Positions 16,120-23,620 of a stretch of DNA of 38,183 bases are shown here, piece by piece (position 1 is the first letter of the stretch; every line of letters starts with the position of its first letter). The translations under genes were made by a program, and so were the position numbers. This DNA is from CAYOPE01 sp964405805 (GTDB taxonomy: Bacteria > Patescibacteriota > Doudnabacteria > UBA920 > O2-02-FULL-48-8): contig CAYOPE010000005.1 in assembly GCA_964405805.1 (NCBI GenBank), forward strand, positions 1 to 38,183. The letters run 5' to 3'. A model generated the notes under the pieces. That model had not been told where the DNA came from and did not search any database. It was given only the letters and a program-made list of their open reading frames with translations.

Positions 16120-17155
16120 CTTTTATTTCATTATTCTCAACCTTCAAAATCAAAACTTCTTTGGCAATCTTGGGCAGATGGTGCTCTTCAGTAGATGTGA
16201 TAAAGATTTGGTGACCGGAAAGATTTTCAATCAATTTACTTCTGCGCTGCTCATCGAGCTCAGAGAAGACATCATCAAGTAAAATTACAGGCTTGATTTT
16301 TGTTTGCCCTAAGTTTTCAGCTTGTAAAAGCTTGAGAGCTAAAATTTGTGTACGAAGTTCGCCGCGAGATGAGTTAAACAGATTCAACTGACTATCTTTT
16401 TCAATTGTAAAGTCGTCACGGTGCGGGCCAACCAAATTTTTGCCTGATCGGATTTCTCTTTCTTGATATTCGTTAAAATCACCCTCGGATTTTTTGTACT
16501 GTAGAACAAACTGATTATTGAAACCCGTCAGCTGATTGACTTTTTCTGTCAGTCTTTGGTTAATAAAATCTACAAATTTCTGTCGTTCTGATTGAATCCG
16601 CTCTGCAACAGGAGCAAGTTGCTCATTCCAAAAATTAAGCTCTATTGCGGACATTTGGCCTTTATAAATCTGCTCAAGCAACGCGGCTTTCTGCTTTAAA
16701 ATATGGTCCAATGAAGTTAGATCCACGCTGTAAACAAGGCTAATCTGACTGAGAGTCTCGTCTAGAAATTTTCGGCGCAACACTGGTCCCAGCTGAAACA
16801 AATTGAGGTCATTGGGTACAAACAAGACAACCGGAAAGGCTTGCCAGAGAGATCTTTTGGTTTTCAGTTCATTGATTTTAAACTGGCGGCGGAGGCTAGG
16901 ACTATTTTGGACAATCGTTTCCAGCTTATGATCACCAAACTGTCCCTCTATTTTGAAATGACTTTCTAGATTTTTCACCAGCAGCTGGTCAGGGGCGCGG
17001 AAAGACTTGAGTCGAGACAAAAAATACAGGCTTTCCAGAAAATTTGTCTTTCCAGCAGCATTGTCGCCCAAAATTAAGACGAGGTCGGAATTGATTCCCG
17101 CCTCGGCTTGCTTGTAGTTACGAAAATTAGTTAATCTGATTTGGTTGAGTCGCAT
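16112..17155 (-). CDS. recF: DNA replication/repair protein RecF
   Basis: SMC-like ABC ATPase that helps load RecA at gaps; 347 residues. Features: MRLNQIRLTNFRNYKQAE start, Walker A LGDNAAGKTNFLESLY, GPHRDDF, signature-like SSRGELRTQILALKLLQAE, and Walker B PVILLDDVFSELD. The start codon overlaps the dnaN stop (TAATG), the usual dnaA-dnaN-recF order. No separate promoter is seen. Confidence 0.96.
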   Translation of the reverse strand: MRLNQIRLTNFRNYKQAEAGINSDLVLILGDNAAGKTNFLESLYFLSRLKSFRAPDQLLVKNLESHFKIEGQFGDHKLETIVQNSPSLRRQFKINELKTKRSLWQAFPVVLFVPNDLNLFQLGPVLRRKFLDETLSQISLVYSVDLTSLDHILKQKAALLEQIYKGQMSAIELNFWNEQLAPVAERIQSERQKFVDFINQRLTEKVNQLTGFNNQFVLQYKKSEGDFNEYQEREIRSGKNLVGPHRDDFTIEKDSQLNLFNSSRGELRTQILALKLLQAENLGQTKIKPVILLDDVFSELDEQRRSKLIENLSGHQIFITSTEEHHLPKIAKEVLILKVENNEIKAT

Positions 17156-18282
17156 TATAACTTGATTGGCATGACGATGTAGGTATAATTTTCCCGCCCC
17201 ACAGGCATGATTGCTGATGGAGACGAATCATTTATCATCTTAAAGCTGATCGTGGCCTCAGTGAGGTTATTTAGACAATCTAGAAGATAACGATAATTAA
17301 ATACGGCAGCATTGTCATCGCCTGAAACCTTGGCTGAAACTTTAGTAGTATTCTCACCAGCTGCCATGGAAGCGGCGGCGACTGTTAAGCCGTCTTTTTT
17401 TACTTCAATGTTGACATTGTTCGAGTCAGGGACGAAAAGTGCTGCAGCCTTGAGCGCATGAATAAAATCGTTTCTTGAAACTTGCGCTTCTGTCCTAAAA
17501 CTTTTCGGAATAATTTGTCGATAGTCTGGATACTGGCCATCAATCAAGCGAGAAATCAGCTCGGTTTCATCAAATTTGAACAAAACCTGGGACTCGGAGA
17601 AATAAATCTCAACTTCGCCCTTGCCTATAGTTAGGATTTTATAAAGCTCAACCACGGTTCTGGCAGGAACAATAACCTCTTTAATGCCCCTGGCAGGCTC
17701 TAGAAGAGTGGCAGTTCTTTCTGCCAATCGATATCTGTCTGTAGCAGCTATTCTGAGAGTGGTAGCTTCTCCGCCAGAGGCGGATCCGCCTTCGGCGGAG
17801 AAAGCCATAAAAATTCCAGAGATTTCAGGTTGGGTTTCATTGGCAGCAGAAGCCCAGATAGTCTCAGAGAGAGCGTTGCGCAGTTCGTTGCCATCAATTT
17901 TGGCAAACGGCTCTTCTGTGACTTGAGGGATCAGCGGAAAATCTTCATGAGAAAGGCCTTTTATGTTTGTGTGGTAATTTTCTGATTCCAAACTTAGGGT
18001 TGAGTTTTCTTTGCTTTCAAGGGTGACCTTTTCAGTCGGAAGGTTGTTGACGTATTCATTAATAAGTTTTGCAGGAACTGTTAGAGCTCCTTCTTCCTCA
18101 ATCTTTCCGCCAACCCAAGTATTAACTCCGATTTCTAAGTTGGTTGAAGAAAGCTTGATTCGTCCCTGGTCAGTTTTTAATAAAATATTATTTAAAACCT
18201 GCAAAGGATTTCCTGAGCCCACTACTCGACTGACTACGAACAGTCCCTTCTTCAAATTTTCTTTGGTGCATACTAGTTTCAT
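17155..18282 (-). CDS. dnaN: DNA polymerase III sliding clamp (beta subunit)
   Basis: Ring-shaped clamp that tethers polymerase; 375 residues, normal length. Recognisable are MKLVCTKENLKKGLFVVSRVVG, the middle-domain segment LRIAATDRYRLAER, and the C-terminal YTYIVMPIKL. A GC-rich palindrome is read in frame at residues about 161-171 (SAEGGSASGGE), inserted just before the TLRIAATDRYRL strand; it looks like a repeat-derived loop. It is downstream of dnaA across a 202-nt gap that may hold part of the origin. Confidence 0.97.
   Translation of the reverse strand: MKLVCTKENLKKGLFVVSRVVGSGNPLQVLNNILLKTDQGRIKLSSTNLEIGVNTWVGGKIEEEGALTVPAKLINEYVNNLPTEKVTLESKENSTLSLESENYHTNIKGLSHEDFPLIPQVTEEPFAKIDGNELRNALSETIWASAANETQPEISGIFMAFSAEGGSASGGEATTLRIAATDRYRLAERTATLLEPARGIKEVIVPARTVVELYKILTIGKGEVEIYFSESQVLFKFDETELISRLIDGQYPDYRQIIPKSFRTEAQVSRNDFIHALKAAALFVPDSNNVNIEVKKDGLTVAAASMAAGENTTKVSAKVSGDDNAAVFNYRYLLDCLNNLTEATISFKMINDSSPSAIMPVGRENYTYIVMPIKL
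17768..17801. repeat. GC-rich palindrome inside dnaN
   Basis: Two linked palindromes, TCCGCC-AGA-GGCGGA and TCCGCC-TTC-GGCGGA, sharing a centre. On the coding strand the second reads TCC GCC TCT GGC GGA, encoding Ser-Ala-Ser-Gly-Gly, as in khpB. Confidence 0.8.
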
Positions 18283-18484
18283 AAGTTTAGAAAAATAATA
18301 ATGATAATAGATACTGTGGGTTTGTGTGTAAGTTATTAAACTTTAATTTATTTGAATAAAATAATTTTTCTCTACGGAAGAATTGTAAGTAAGTTGTGGG
18401 CAAGAGCGGGACAAATTTTCAATTTTCAATTTTCAATTTTCAAAACCCACAACTAGCCAACATGTCATACATCAAAACCCACAA
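18283..18484. other. dnaA-dnaN intergenic region, possible origin part
   Basis: No gene. It has four tandem ATTTTCA heptamers (about 18415-18443) followed by two copies of CAAAACCCACAACTA (from about 18441 and 18473) and further GTTGTGGG/CTGTGGG words at about 18315 and 18393. AT-rich tandem units beside repeated DnaA-box-like words (compare TGTGGATAA) in this location fit a bacterial unwinding region. The match to the DnaA box is weak, so this is a candidate only. The dnaN promoter should also be here. Confidence 0.45.
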
Positions 18485-19825
18485 CTAATTCAGATACAAT
18501 CTGTCTCGAATCAGGTCAATCTCTTGCTTTAGGGTAGCCTTTTCTTTCATGACGCGCTCAATCTTGTCGATGGCATGAATCACAGTGGTATGATCGCGGC
18601 CGCCAAAAAACTCGCCAATGGAAGGCAGTGAAGTCTCGAGCTCTTTTCGGATGATATACATGGCTATCTGGCGGGGATTAACGTATTCTTTTTTTCGCGA
18701 TTGCTTTAGCAGATCTTCAGTCGTAACATTATAAAAATCAGACACAACTTCTATGACTTTTTTCGCTGAAACACCGCGTTTTTTCGGAGGTGTAATGACA
18801 TTAACCAGAACGCTTTTGACTTGTTCAATCGTGGGCCTGGTGTTGTTTAATTGGCAGTAAACCATGAGCCGATTCAGCGCTCCTTCCAGCTCTCGGATGT
18901 TGCTTTGGATGGTTTGAGCAATGTAGTTTAGGATCTCCGGTTCGACGTTATAGTTTTTCTCTTTGACTTTGGTTTTGAGAATCGCGATTCTGGTCTCCAG
19001 ATCCGGAGCCTGGATATCAGCAATCATCCCCCATTCGAAGCGTGAGACCAGGCGCTCTTCGATAGCTGGGATTTCTTTAGGCAAGCGGTCTGAGGTCATG
19101 ACGACTTGTTTGTTGTTTTGGTGCAGGGCGTTGAAAGTATGAAAAAATTCTTCTTGAGTGCCTTCGCGGCCAGCTAAAAATTGGATATCATCGACCAAAA
19201 GCACGTCGACATTACGATAAAGGGATTTGAAATGCTCGGTTTTGCCTTGCTGGACTGCAGAAACGAATTCGTTGGTAAATCTTTCACTTGTGACGTATAA
19301 AATTTTGGCATTTGGGTCTTTTTTCAGAACATCGGCCCCCACAGCCTGCATCAAATGGGTTTTACCAAGACCGACTCCACCGTAGATAAACAAAGGATTG
19401 TAAACACTTCCAGGTTTTTTACTGACTGCGAGGCTTGCAGCATGAGCCAATTGATTGTTTGAGCCCACGATAAAAGTACTAAAGGTGTATTTAGGATTTA
19501 AAGTTTGATTTTCAACTTTTTTTATAGGAGCTGCTGCGACTCGGGCTGTTTCTTTGGTTGTTTGGGGAGTGGCGTAGATCGGACTGATGATTTGATACTT
19601 CACTTCTTTGATTTCAGGGGCAATGGCTTTCAAGGCTTTGATGATATCTTGATGATATTTGTTCTGAAGCCACTCTTTAGTAAAGGCGTTTGGGACCCCG
19701 ACCACTATTCCATAATCACTTTTTTCAATAATTGAAGTATTTTTGAACCAGGTAGTGAAATTTGCCTTGCTTAGAGTCAGTTCCAGATTTCCCAGTATTG
19801 CTTGCCAGAGTTGTTGGTTAGTCAT
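18485..19825 (-). CDS. dnaA: Chromosomal replication initiator DnaA
   Basis: AAA+ initiator that opens the origin; 446 residues. Domain I (LWQAILGNLELTLSKANFTTWF) is followed by a short linker, then AAA+ core with Walker A GGVGLGKTHLMQAVG, Walker B LLVDDIQFLAG, and domain IV with the DnaA signature GGRDHTTVIHAIDKIERV. Length and order are normal. It is divergent from rpmH across a 178-nt region with DnaA-box-like words. Confidence 0.97.
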   Translation of the reverse strand: MTNQQLWQAILGNLELTLSKANFTTWFKNTSIIEKSDYGIVVGVPNAFTKEWLQNKYHQDIIKALKAIAPEIKEVKYQIISPIYATPQTTKETARVAAAPIKKVENQTLNPKYTFSTFIVGSNNQLAHAASLAVSKKPGSVYNPLFIYGGVGLGKTHLMQAVGADVLKKDPNAKILYVTSERFTNEFVSAVQQGKTEHFKSLYRNVDVLLVDDIQFLAGREGTQEEFFHTFNALHQNNKQVVMTSDRLPKEIPAIEERLVSRFEWGMIADIQAPDLETRIAILKTKVKEKNYNVEPEILNYIAQTIQSNIRELEGALNRLMVYCQLNNTRPTIEQVKSVLVNVITPPKKRGVSAKKVIEVVSDFYNVTTEDLLKQSRKKEYVNPRQIAMYIIRKELETSLPSIGEFFGGRDHTTVIHAIDKIERVMKEKATLKQEIDLIRDRLYLN

Positions 19826-20003
19826 ATAAATAGTATTTTAACAGATCAGTTATCAACATGTAAATATGAAAATAATGGCTAACTTTAGCCACTTTTTAGT
19901 TATCATGTTAATATACTGTGGATTGCTCGTGTATTACCTAGATGAGATGACAAAATTCCTTTTGTATAGTATAATCATGAAGCTAATTTAAAGAATTAAA
20001 GAT
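19826..20003. other. dnaA-rpmH intergenic region, possible origin part
   Basis: Contains DnaA-box-like words TTATCAACA (19850-19858, one change from TTATCCACA) and TGTGGATTG (19917-19925, seven of nine on the other strand), plus TTATCATGT near 19899. A perfect small hairpin GGCTAA-CT-TTAGCC lies at about 19877-19890. The rpmH promoter is at the right end. Such a position is classic for oriC; functional status is inferred. Confidence 0.45.
19947..19975 (+). promoter_or_regulatory. rpmH operon promoter
   Basis: ATGACA (19947-19952), 17-nt spacer, TATAAT (19970-19975). The predicted start near 19982 gives a leader of about 22 nt before rpmH. Confidence 0.7.
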
Positions 20004-20138
20004 ATGCAACCAACCTATAATCCGAAGAAATTACGAAGAAAAAGGGTGCACGGCTTCAGGCAAAGAATGCGAACTCGTAATGGTCGCACTGTGCTTTCTA
20101 GGCGCAGAGCCAAAGGAAGAACAAAATTGACTGTCTAG
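20004..20138 (+). CDS. rpmH: 50S ribosomal protein L34
   Basis: A 44-residue, very basic protein starting MQPTYNPKKLRRKRVHGFRQ and ending in RRRAKGRTKLTV, matching L34 along its length (TYNPKKLRRKR, GFRQRM, RRRAKGR). First gene of the rpmH-rnpA-yidD-yidC-khpB operon, 1 nt before rnpA, next to dnaA as in most bacteria. Confidence 0.97.
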   Translation: MQPTYNPKKLRRKRVHGFRQRMRTRNGRTVLSRRRAKGRTKLTV

Positions 20139-20139
20139 C

Positions 20140-20475
20140 ATGGCTAAACTTGTTTTGATAAAAACCCAGGCAGATTTTGAAGCCTTCAGACAAAGTAAAT
20201 CGTTCCAAACTTCCTTACTTCGAATGAGAGTCAGAACTTCAGTAAGCCAAAACACTCCCCGTTTTGGTTTTATTGTTCCGAAAAAAGTTTTGGCCAGAGC
20301 CGTGGACCGTAATTTGATGAAGCGACGAGTGAAAAATGTTTTACTCAAGTCAGTTTCTAGATTAAAGCCAGTTGACGTCCTGTTTTTTCCTAGCAAACAG
20401 CTGCTTCAGAGAAAATTCTCAGAGCTAGAAGCAGAATTGGAATCTTTATTTACTAAAGCAAATCTATGGAGATAA
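20140..20475 (+). CDS. rnpA: Ribonuclease P protein component
   Basis: Protein subunit of RNase P, which matures tRNA 5' ends; 111 residues. The family signature is RNLMKRRVKN (compare RNRxKRRxRE), with the preceding FGFIVPKKVLARAVD strand-helix and the later DVLFFPSKQLLQRKFSELE. The operon position after rpmH supports the call. Its last 10 nt overlap the yidD start. Confidence 0.93.
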   Translation: MAKLVLIKTQADFEAFRQSKSFQTSLLRMRVRTSVSQNTPRFGFIVPKKVLARAVDRNLMKRRVKNVLLKSVSRLKPVDVLFFPSKQLLQRKFSELEAELESLFTKANLWR

Positions 20476-20756
20476 GCCAATACACTATCCGCAACCCTGA
20501 ACTTGATTCAGGGTCAAAAGAAAAGATCCTGACTTTCGTCAGGATTGCATCACGTATTTTAGCCATACCATTGTTAGTCTTAATCTGGATTTACCAACAT
20601 ACCTTATCTCCTGATCATGGGCCGTTCCGTTACATGTTTCCTTATGGCTACTGCCAATTTCATCCATCCTGCTCCCAGTACGCCAAGATTACTTTACAAG
20701 AGGATGGGATCATAGGTTTGCCCAAAGTTATTTGGCGATTAATTCAATGCCGATGA
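20466..20756 (+). CDS. yidD: Membrane protein insertion efficiency factor YidD, with repeat-derived N-terminus
   Basis: Small membrane-associated protein that supports YidC-dependent insertion; 96 residues. The family core is IWIYQHTLSPDHGPF and CQFHPSCSQYAKITL. Residues about 9-28 (RNPELDSGSKEKILTFVRIA) are encoded by a double-palindrome repeat that also occurs after rpsT, so the N-terminal extension is an in-frame repeat insertion. The ATG overlaps rnpA and the stop overlaps yidC by ATGA, so the frame is fixed by its neighbours. Confidence 0.88.
   Translation: MEISQYTIRNPELDSGSKEKILTFVRIASRILAIPLLVLIWIYQHTLSPDHGPFRYMFPYGYCQFHPSCSQYAKITLQEDGIIGLPKVIWRLIQCR
20491..20548. repeat. Composite double-palindrome repeat, copy 2 (inside yidD)
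   Basis: CCCTGAA-CTTGA-TTCAGGG and ATCCTGA-CTTTCG-TCAGGAT between GCAA and TTGC. This is the reverse complement of 373-427 with only a few changes. The T-run side faces the minus strand here, so it should not end yidD transcription. Confidence 0.85.
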
Positions 20757-21466
20757 TTGCCCACTATTTTAATTTAATTTTATCTTATCCCCTTTTGAAT
20801 TTGTTGGTCTTCACGTACCACTACATTCCAGACATTGGAATCGTCATCATTGTTTTGACCATATTGATCCGACTGATTTTGTTCCCTTCATTTCATAAGC
20901 AGCTGAAGAGTCAGAAAGCCATGGCAGTACTGCAGCCAAAGATGAATGACATTAAAGAAAAGTATAAGGATGATCAACAGGCTCAAGCTAAGGCCTTAAT
21001 GGAGCTTTATAAAGAACACAATGTCAACCCTTTAAGTTCCTGCTTACCGCTTTTGATTCAGTTGCCGATTCTGATTGCTCTTTATCGGGTATTCATTCAA
21101 AGCCTAAATGGCAAGGCTTTGGTTGGCCTGTATCATTTTATCAGAGCCCCAAAGAATATTAGTCCCATGTTTCTGCACTGGATCAATCTTTCCCACCAAA
21201 ATATATACATGGCAGTAATTGCCGGAGTTTTACAGTATTTTCAGAGTCGGATGATTATGCCGAAACCGGCGAATGAAGATGCTACTACTAAAATGATGAG
21301 ATTTCAGACTTTATATTTTCTACCAGTGATTACTATATTTTTTGGACTGAGATTCCCTGCTGGCCTGACGCTTTACTGGATCACGACTATATTGTTTGCG
21401 ATTGGCCAGCAGTATTATATTTTATGGCAGGAGAAACAAGAGGTAAAACATGTCATCGAGCAATGA
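20753..21466 (+). CDS. yidC: Membrane protein insertase YidC/Oxa1
   Basis: Inserts proteins into the inner membrane; about 237 residues, without the large periplasmic domain of E. coli YidC. Features: DIGIVIIVLTILIRLILFP with a membrane Arg, the cytoplasmic hairpin (KAMAVLQPKMNDIKEKYKDD), NPLSSCLPLLIQLPILIALYRV, and GLTLYWITTILFAIGQQYYI. ATG 20753 overlaps the yidD stop by ATGA; ATG at 20747 is an equally possible start. Confidence 0.94.
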   Translation: MIAHYFNLILSYPLLNLLVFTYHYIPDIGIVIIVLTILIRLILFPSFHKQLKSQKAMAVLQPKMNDIKEKYKDDQQAQAKALMELYKEHNVNPLSSCLPLLIQLPILIALYRVFIQSLNGKALVGLYHFIRAPKNISPMFLHWINLSHQNIYMAVIAGVLQYFQSRMIMPKPANEDATTKMMRFQTLYFLPVITIFFGLRFPAGLTLYWITTILFAIGQQYYILWQEKQEVKHVIEQ

Positions 21467-21962
21467 GATCGTAAAAAATATTATCATCGAAACACTTAGG
21501 CACATGGGATTTTCCGCCTCTGGCGGAGATGCCGAAGTTTATGAGCGGCAAGAAGAGGGCCGCACGGTTTTTAATATTAAAACTCGCGATGCCCAGCTTT
21601 TGATCGGTAAGCTGGGCGCAAACCTAGAAGCTTTGCAGTATATTGTGCGGATTCTATTTCGAAAGCAGACCCAGGATGATAGGTTTCCTTATGCTTTAGA
21701 TGTTGATGATTACAAAGATCAGCGCGTGATTTATCTGAAAGAATTAGCTCGGAAAGCCGCTCATCATGTCCGCGAAACCAAGAAGCCCGTACAGCTCGAA
21801 GCTATGCCTGCGCATGAACGCCGCGTCATTCACAGTTATTTGTCACTTTACAGCGATCTATCGTCTGAAAGTATTGGAGTTGAGCCTGGTCGCAGACTAG
21901 TCATCAAACCCAAAGTCCGGGCTAAAGACCCAGATGGGTTTGATTTTATAGAAAATAGTTGA
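21450..21962 (+). CDS. khpB: KhpB/Jag-type RNA-binding protein (KH + R3H)
   Basis: 170-residue RNA-binding protein linked to cell-envelope gene control in other bacteria. KH domain: LLIGKLGANLEALQYIVRILF. R3H domain: MPAHERRVIHSYLS followed by VEPGRRLVIKP. The N-terminal Jag-N domain of Firmicutes proteins is absent. The palindrome TCCGCCTCTGGCGGA at 21513-21527 encodes Ser-Ala-Ser-Gly-Gly at residues 22-26. A ribosome-binding site AGAGG lies before the ATG, and it overlaps yidC by 17 nt. Confidence 0.93.
   Translation: MSSSNEIVKNIIIETLRHMGFSASGGDAEVYERQEEGRTVFNIKTRDAQLLIGKLGANLEALQYIVRILFRKQTQDDRFPYALDVDDYKDQRVIYLKELARKAAHHVRETKKPVQLEAMPAHERRVIHSYLSLYSDLSSESIGVEPGRRLVIKPKVRAKDPDGFDFIENS
21513..21527. 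repeat. GC-rich palindrome inside khpB
   Basis: TCCGCC-TCT-GGCGGA, a 15-nt inverted repeat identical to half of the element in dnaN and read in the same frame (Ser-Ala-Ser-Gly-Gly). Confidence 0.75.
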
Positions 21963-21998
21963 CAAAATTAAAACTTGGGTTTAGTCTTAAATTAAGAC

Positions 21999-22023
21999 CG
22001 GCTCTAAGGGCCGTTTTATTTTT
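21999..22023 (+). terminator. Terminator of the rpmH-khpB operon
   Basis: CGGC-TCTAAGG-GCCG followed by TTTTATTTTT, preceded by the palindrome GTCTTAA-A-TTAAGAC (21984-21998). The stem is short, but the T-run is strong. Confidence 0.65.
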
Positions 22024-22545
22024 ATGAAACAAAATATTATTGAACTTCCAAGAGAAAGAATAGAAAGTAAAATTTATTTCATTCGAGGCAAAAAAATCAT
22101 GTTTGATCGCGATTTGGCAGAACTTTACGGAGTTGAAACGAAAGCGCTCAATCGAGCAGTGAGAAGAAACAAGCGACGCTTCCCTGCTGATTTTATGTTC
22201 CAACTTGATCAAAAAGAGCTTGAAATTTGGAAGTACCAATTTGGCACTTCCAATCGGGAGAAAATGGGTTTAAGAAAAAGGCCGCTTGTTTTCACTGAAC
22301 AAGGCGTGGCTATGCTTTCAAGTGTTTTGCATAGTGAACCAGCGGTTCAAGTTAACATTCAAATTATGCGCACGTTTACTAAATTGCGTGAAATGCTAGC
22401 GACCAATAAAGAATTGCGAGAGAAAGTTGAGAAACTTGAGAGCAAATACGATCAAAGATTCCGTGTAGTATTTAATGCTATTAGAAATCTACTTCCAACA
22501 GACGAAAAACCCAAGAAAGAATTTGGGTTTAGAGATAAGTCATAG
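22024..22545 (+). CDS. ORF6N-domain DNA-binding protein
   Basis: 173 residues. The ORF6N domain lies at about 10-95: IYFIRGKKIMFDRDLAELYGVETKALNRAVRRNKRRFPADFMFQL, then FTEQGVAMLSSVLHSEPAVQVNIQIMRTF. The C-terminal part is a helical coiled segment (NKELREKVEKLESKYDQ). The domain is common in phage-derived regulators and is widespread in CPR genomes, usually without a known target. No other phage genes are nearby. The end overlaps the O-antigen-ligase-like gene on the other strand by 17 nt. Confidence 0.88.
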   Translation: MKQNIIELPRERIESKIYFIRGKKIMFDRDLAELYGVETKALNRAVRRNKRRFPADFMFQLDQKELEIWKYQFGTSNREKMGLRKRPLVFTEQGVAMLSSVLHSEPAVQVNIQIMRTFTKLREMLATNKELREKVEKLESKYDQRFRVVFNAIRNLLPTDEKPKKEFGFRDKS

Positions 22546-23620
22546 CTATAATAAACCAAAACAAAACAGAGAGATCGTTTTTAAAGTAAGGTACATCGAC
22601 TAAGCCGTGCAGTATCAGAATCGTGAGGAATACTGTGACGGCTAATTTTTTTTGTCGAAAAGTTAGCAGTAATATAGCACAAAAACTTACAAGTCCCAGC
22701 AGCCCCATCTCAAGCCAAAAGTTTAAGAAAATATTGTGAGGATATGAGACATTAAGAGCGCTAAATCCGTGCAAGCCATTACCAAAAACAGGATGACTCC
22801 AAATTTGATGGATGCCAATCGTCCAAAGCTGGCTATGAACCAAACTCGATGAGTCAGAAAGACCCAGTAGTAGCCTTTCTCGTACAGGGGCAAAACCCAA
22901 CAAAATCAATATAATTCCAAGCATTGGCCAAACAGTTTTTTTTGCCCCAAAATGTCGAATCAAGACTAGCCCTAAGACAATGACCAAGGCTAACCAAGCG
23001 CCTCGAGAAAAGGTCAGAAGTAGTGCTATGGTCATAAGCGCTATTCCTATCCAAAACAGCCATTGTTTTTTGATAATTTCTGTGCCGTAAACTTTTAATG
23101 TCAAAAATAAGCCAAGCAGCGGAGCCAGATATAATGCTAGAGCATTGGGATAATCAAAGAATGATGTGATGCGCTCGACTTCACTGCCTGTGCCCCAGAA
23201 TCGCAAAGGCAGATGAATGTAAGTAAAATATTGAATGATACCAAACAAACTAATCAGAGATGCCGAGCTGAAAAGAAATTTTAGCGGGGTGGTTAAATCT
23301 TTGGGTTTAAATAAACTGATGACAGCATAAAAAAATAAAACTGGTTCTATGATAAACGCTTTCAGTTCGCCCAAAGCCTTTATTTGCTCTGGCGAAACCA
23401 TGGTCGAAATAATCCCAGCAAGGACAAATCCTCCGACAGCGACATTGAGCCATTTTAGTGATCTAATTTTTCGAAAACCTTCATGGTCAAGTTTGAATAG
23501 AGCCAAAAGTAAAAACAGCAATAGAATAATTTCTAAAGCTGTAGTGGGGATTCCTAAAATACTAAACCGGATTTGGTAAGCTGGGAGTAATGCCAGTAAA
23601 ATTCCTAAAAAATATGTCAT
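22529..23620 (-). CDS. O-antigen ligase/polymerase-like membrane protein
   Basis: 363 residues with about ten membrane helices. The Wzy_C signature region has TFSRGAWLALVIVLGL, the large loop before the final helices contains the His/Arg-poor stretch HQIWSHPVFGNGLHGFSALNVSYPHNIFLNFWLEMG, and the typical NxxL/E-M-G pattern follows. It is likely a glycan ligase or polymerase for a surface polysaccharide; substrate unknown. Coupled to the upstream PBP gene by a 4-nt overlap (ATGA), unusual company that suggests joint envelope building. Confidence 0.83.
   Translation of the reverse strand: MTYFLGILLALLPAYQIRFSILGIPTTALEIILLLFLLLALFKLDHEGFRKIRSLKWLNVAVGGFVLAGIISTMVSPEQIKALGELKAFIIEPVLFFYAVISLFKPKDLTTPLKFLFSSASLISLFGIIQYFTYIHLPLRFWGTGSEVERITSFFDYPNALALYLAPLLGLFLTLKVYGTEIIKKQWLFWIGIALMTIALLLTFSRGAWLALVIVLGLVLIRHFGAKKTVWPMLGIILILLGFAPVRERLLLGLSDSSSLVHSQLWTIGIHQIWSHPVFGNGLHGFSALNVSYPHNIFLNFWLEMGLLGLVSFCAILLLTFRQKKLAVTVFLTILILHGLVDVPYFKNDLSVLFWFIIAMTYL

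Noticed and set aside
18415..18443. ATTTTCA tandem units as a CRISPR-like array
   Set aside because: The units are 7 nt long, in direct contact, without spacers, and no cas gene is in the window.
19877..19890. GGCTAA-CT-TTAGCC as a terminator for dnaA or rpmH
   Set aside because: It lies between divergent gene starts, where no transcript needs to end, and has no T-run directly after the stem.
22024..22545. Prophage remnant around the ORF6N gene
   Set aside because: No integrase, capsid, terminase or att-like repeats nearby; neighbours are core and envelope genes.
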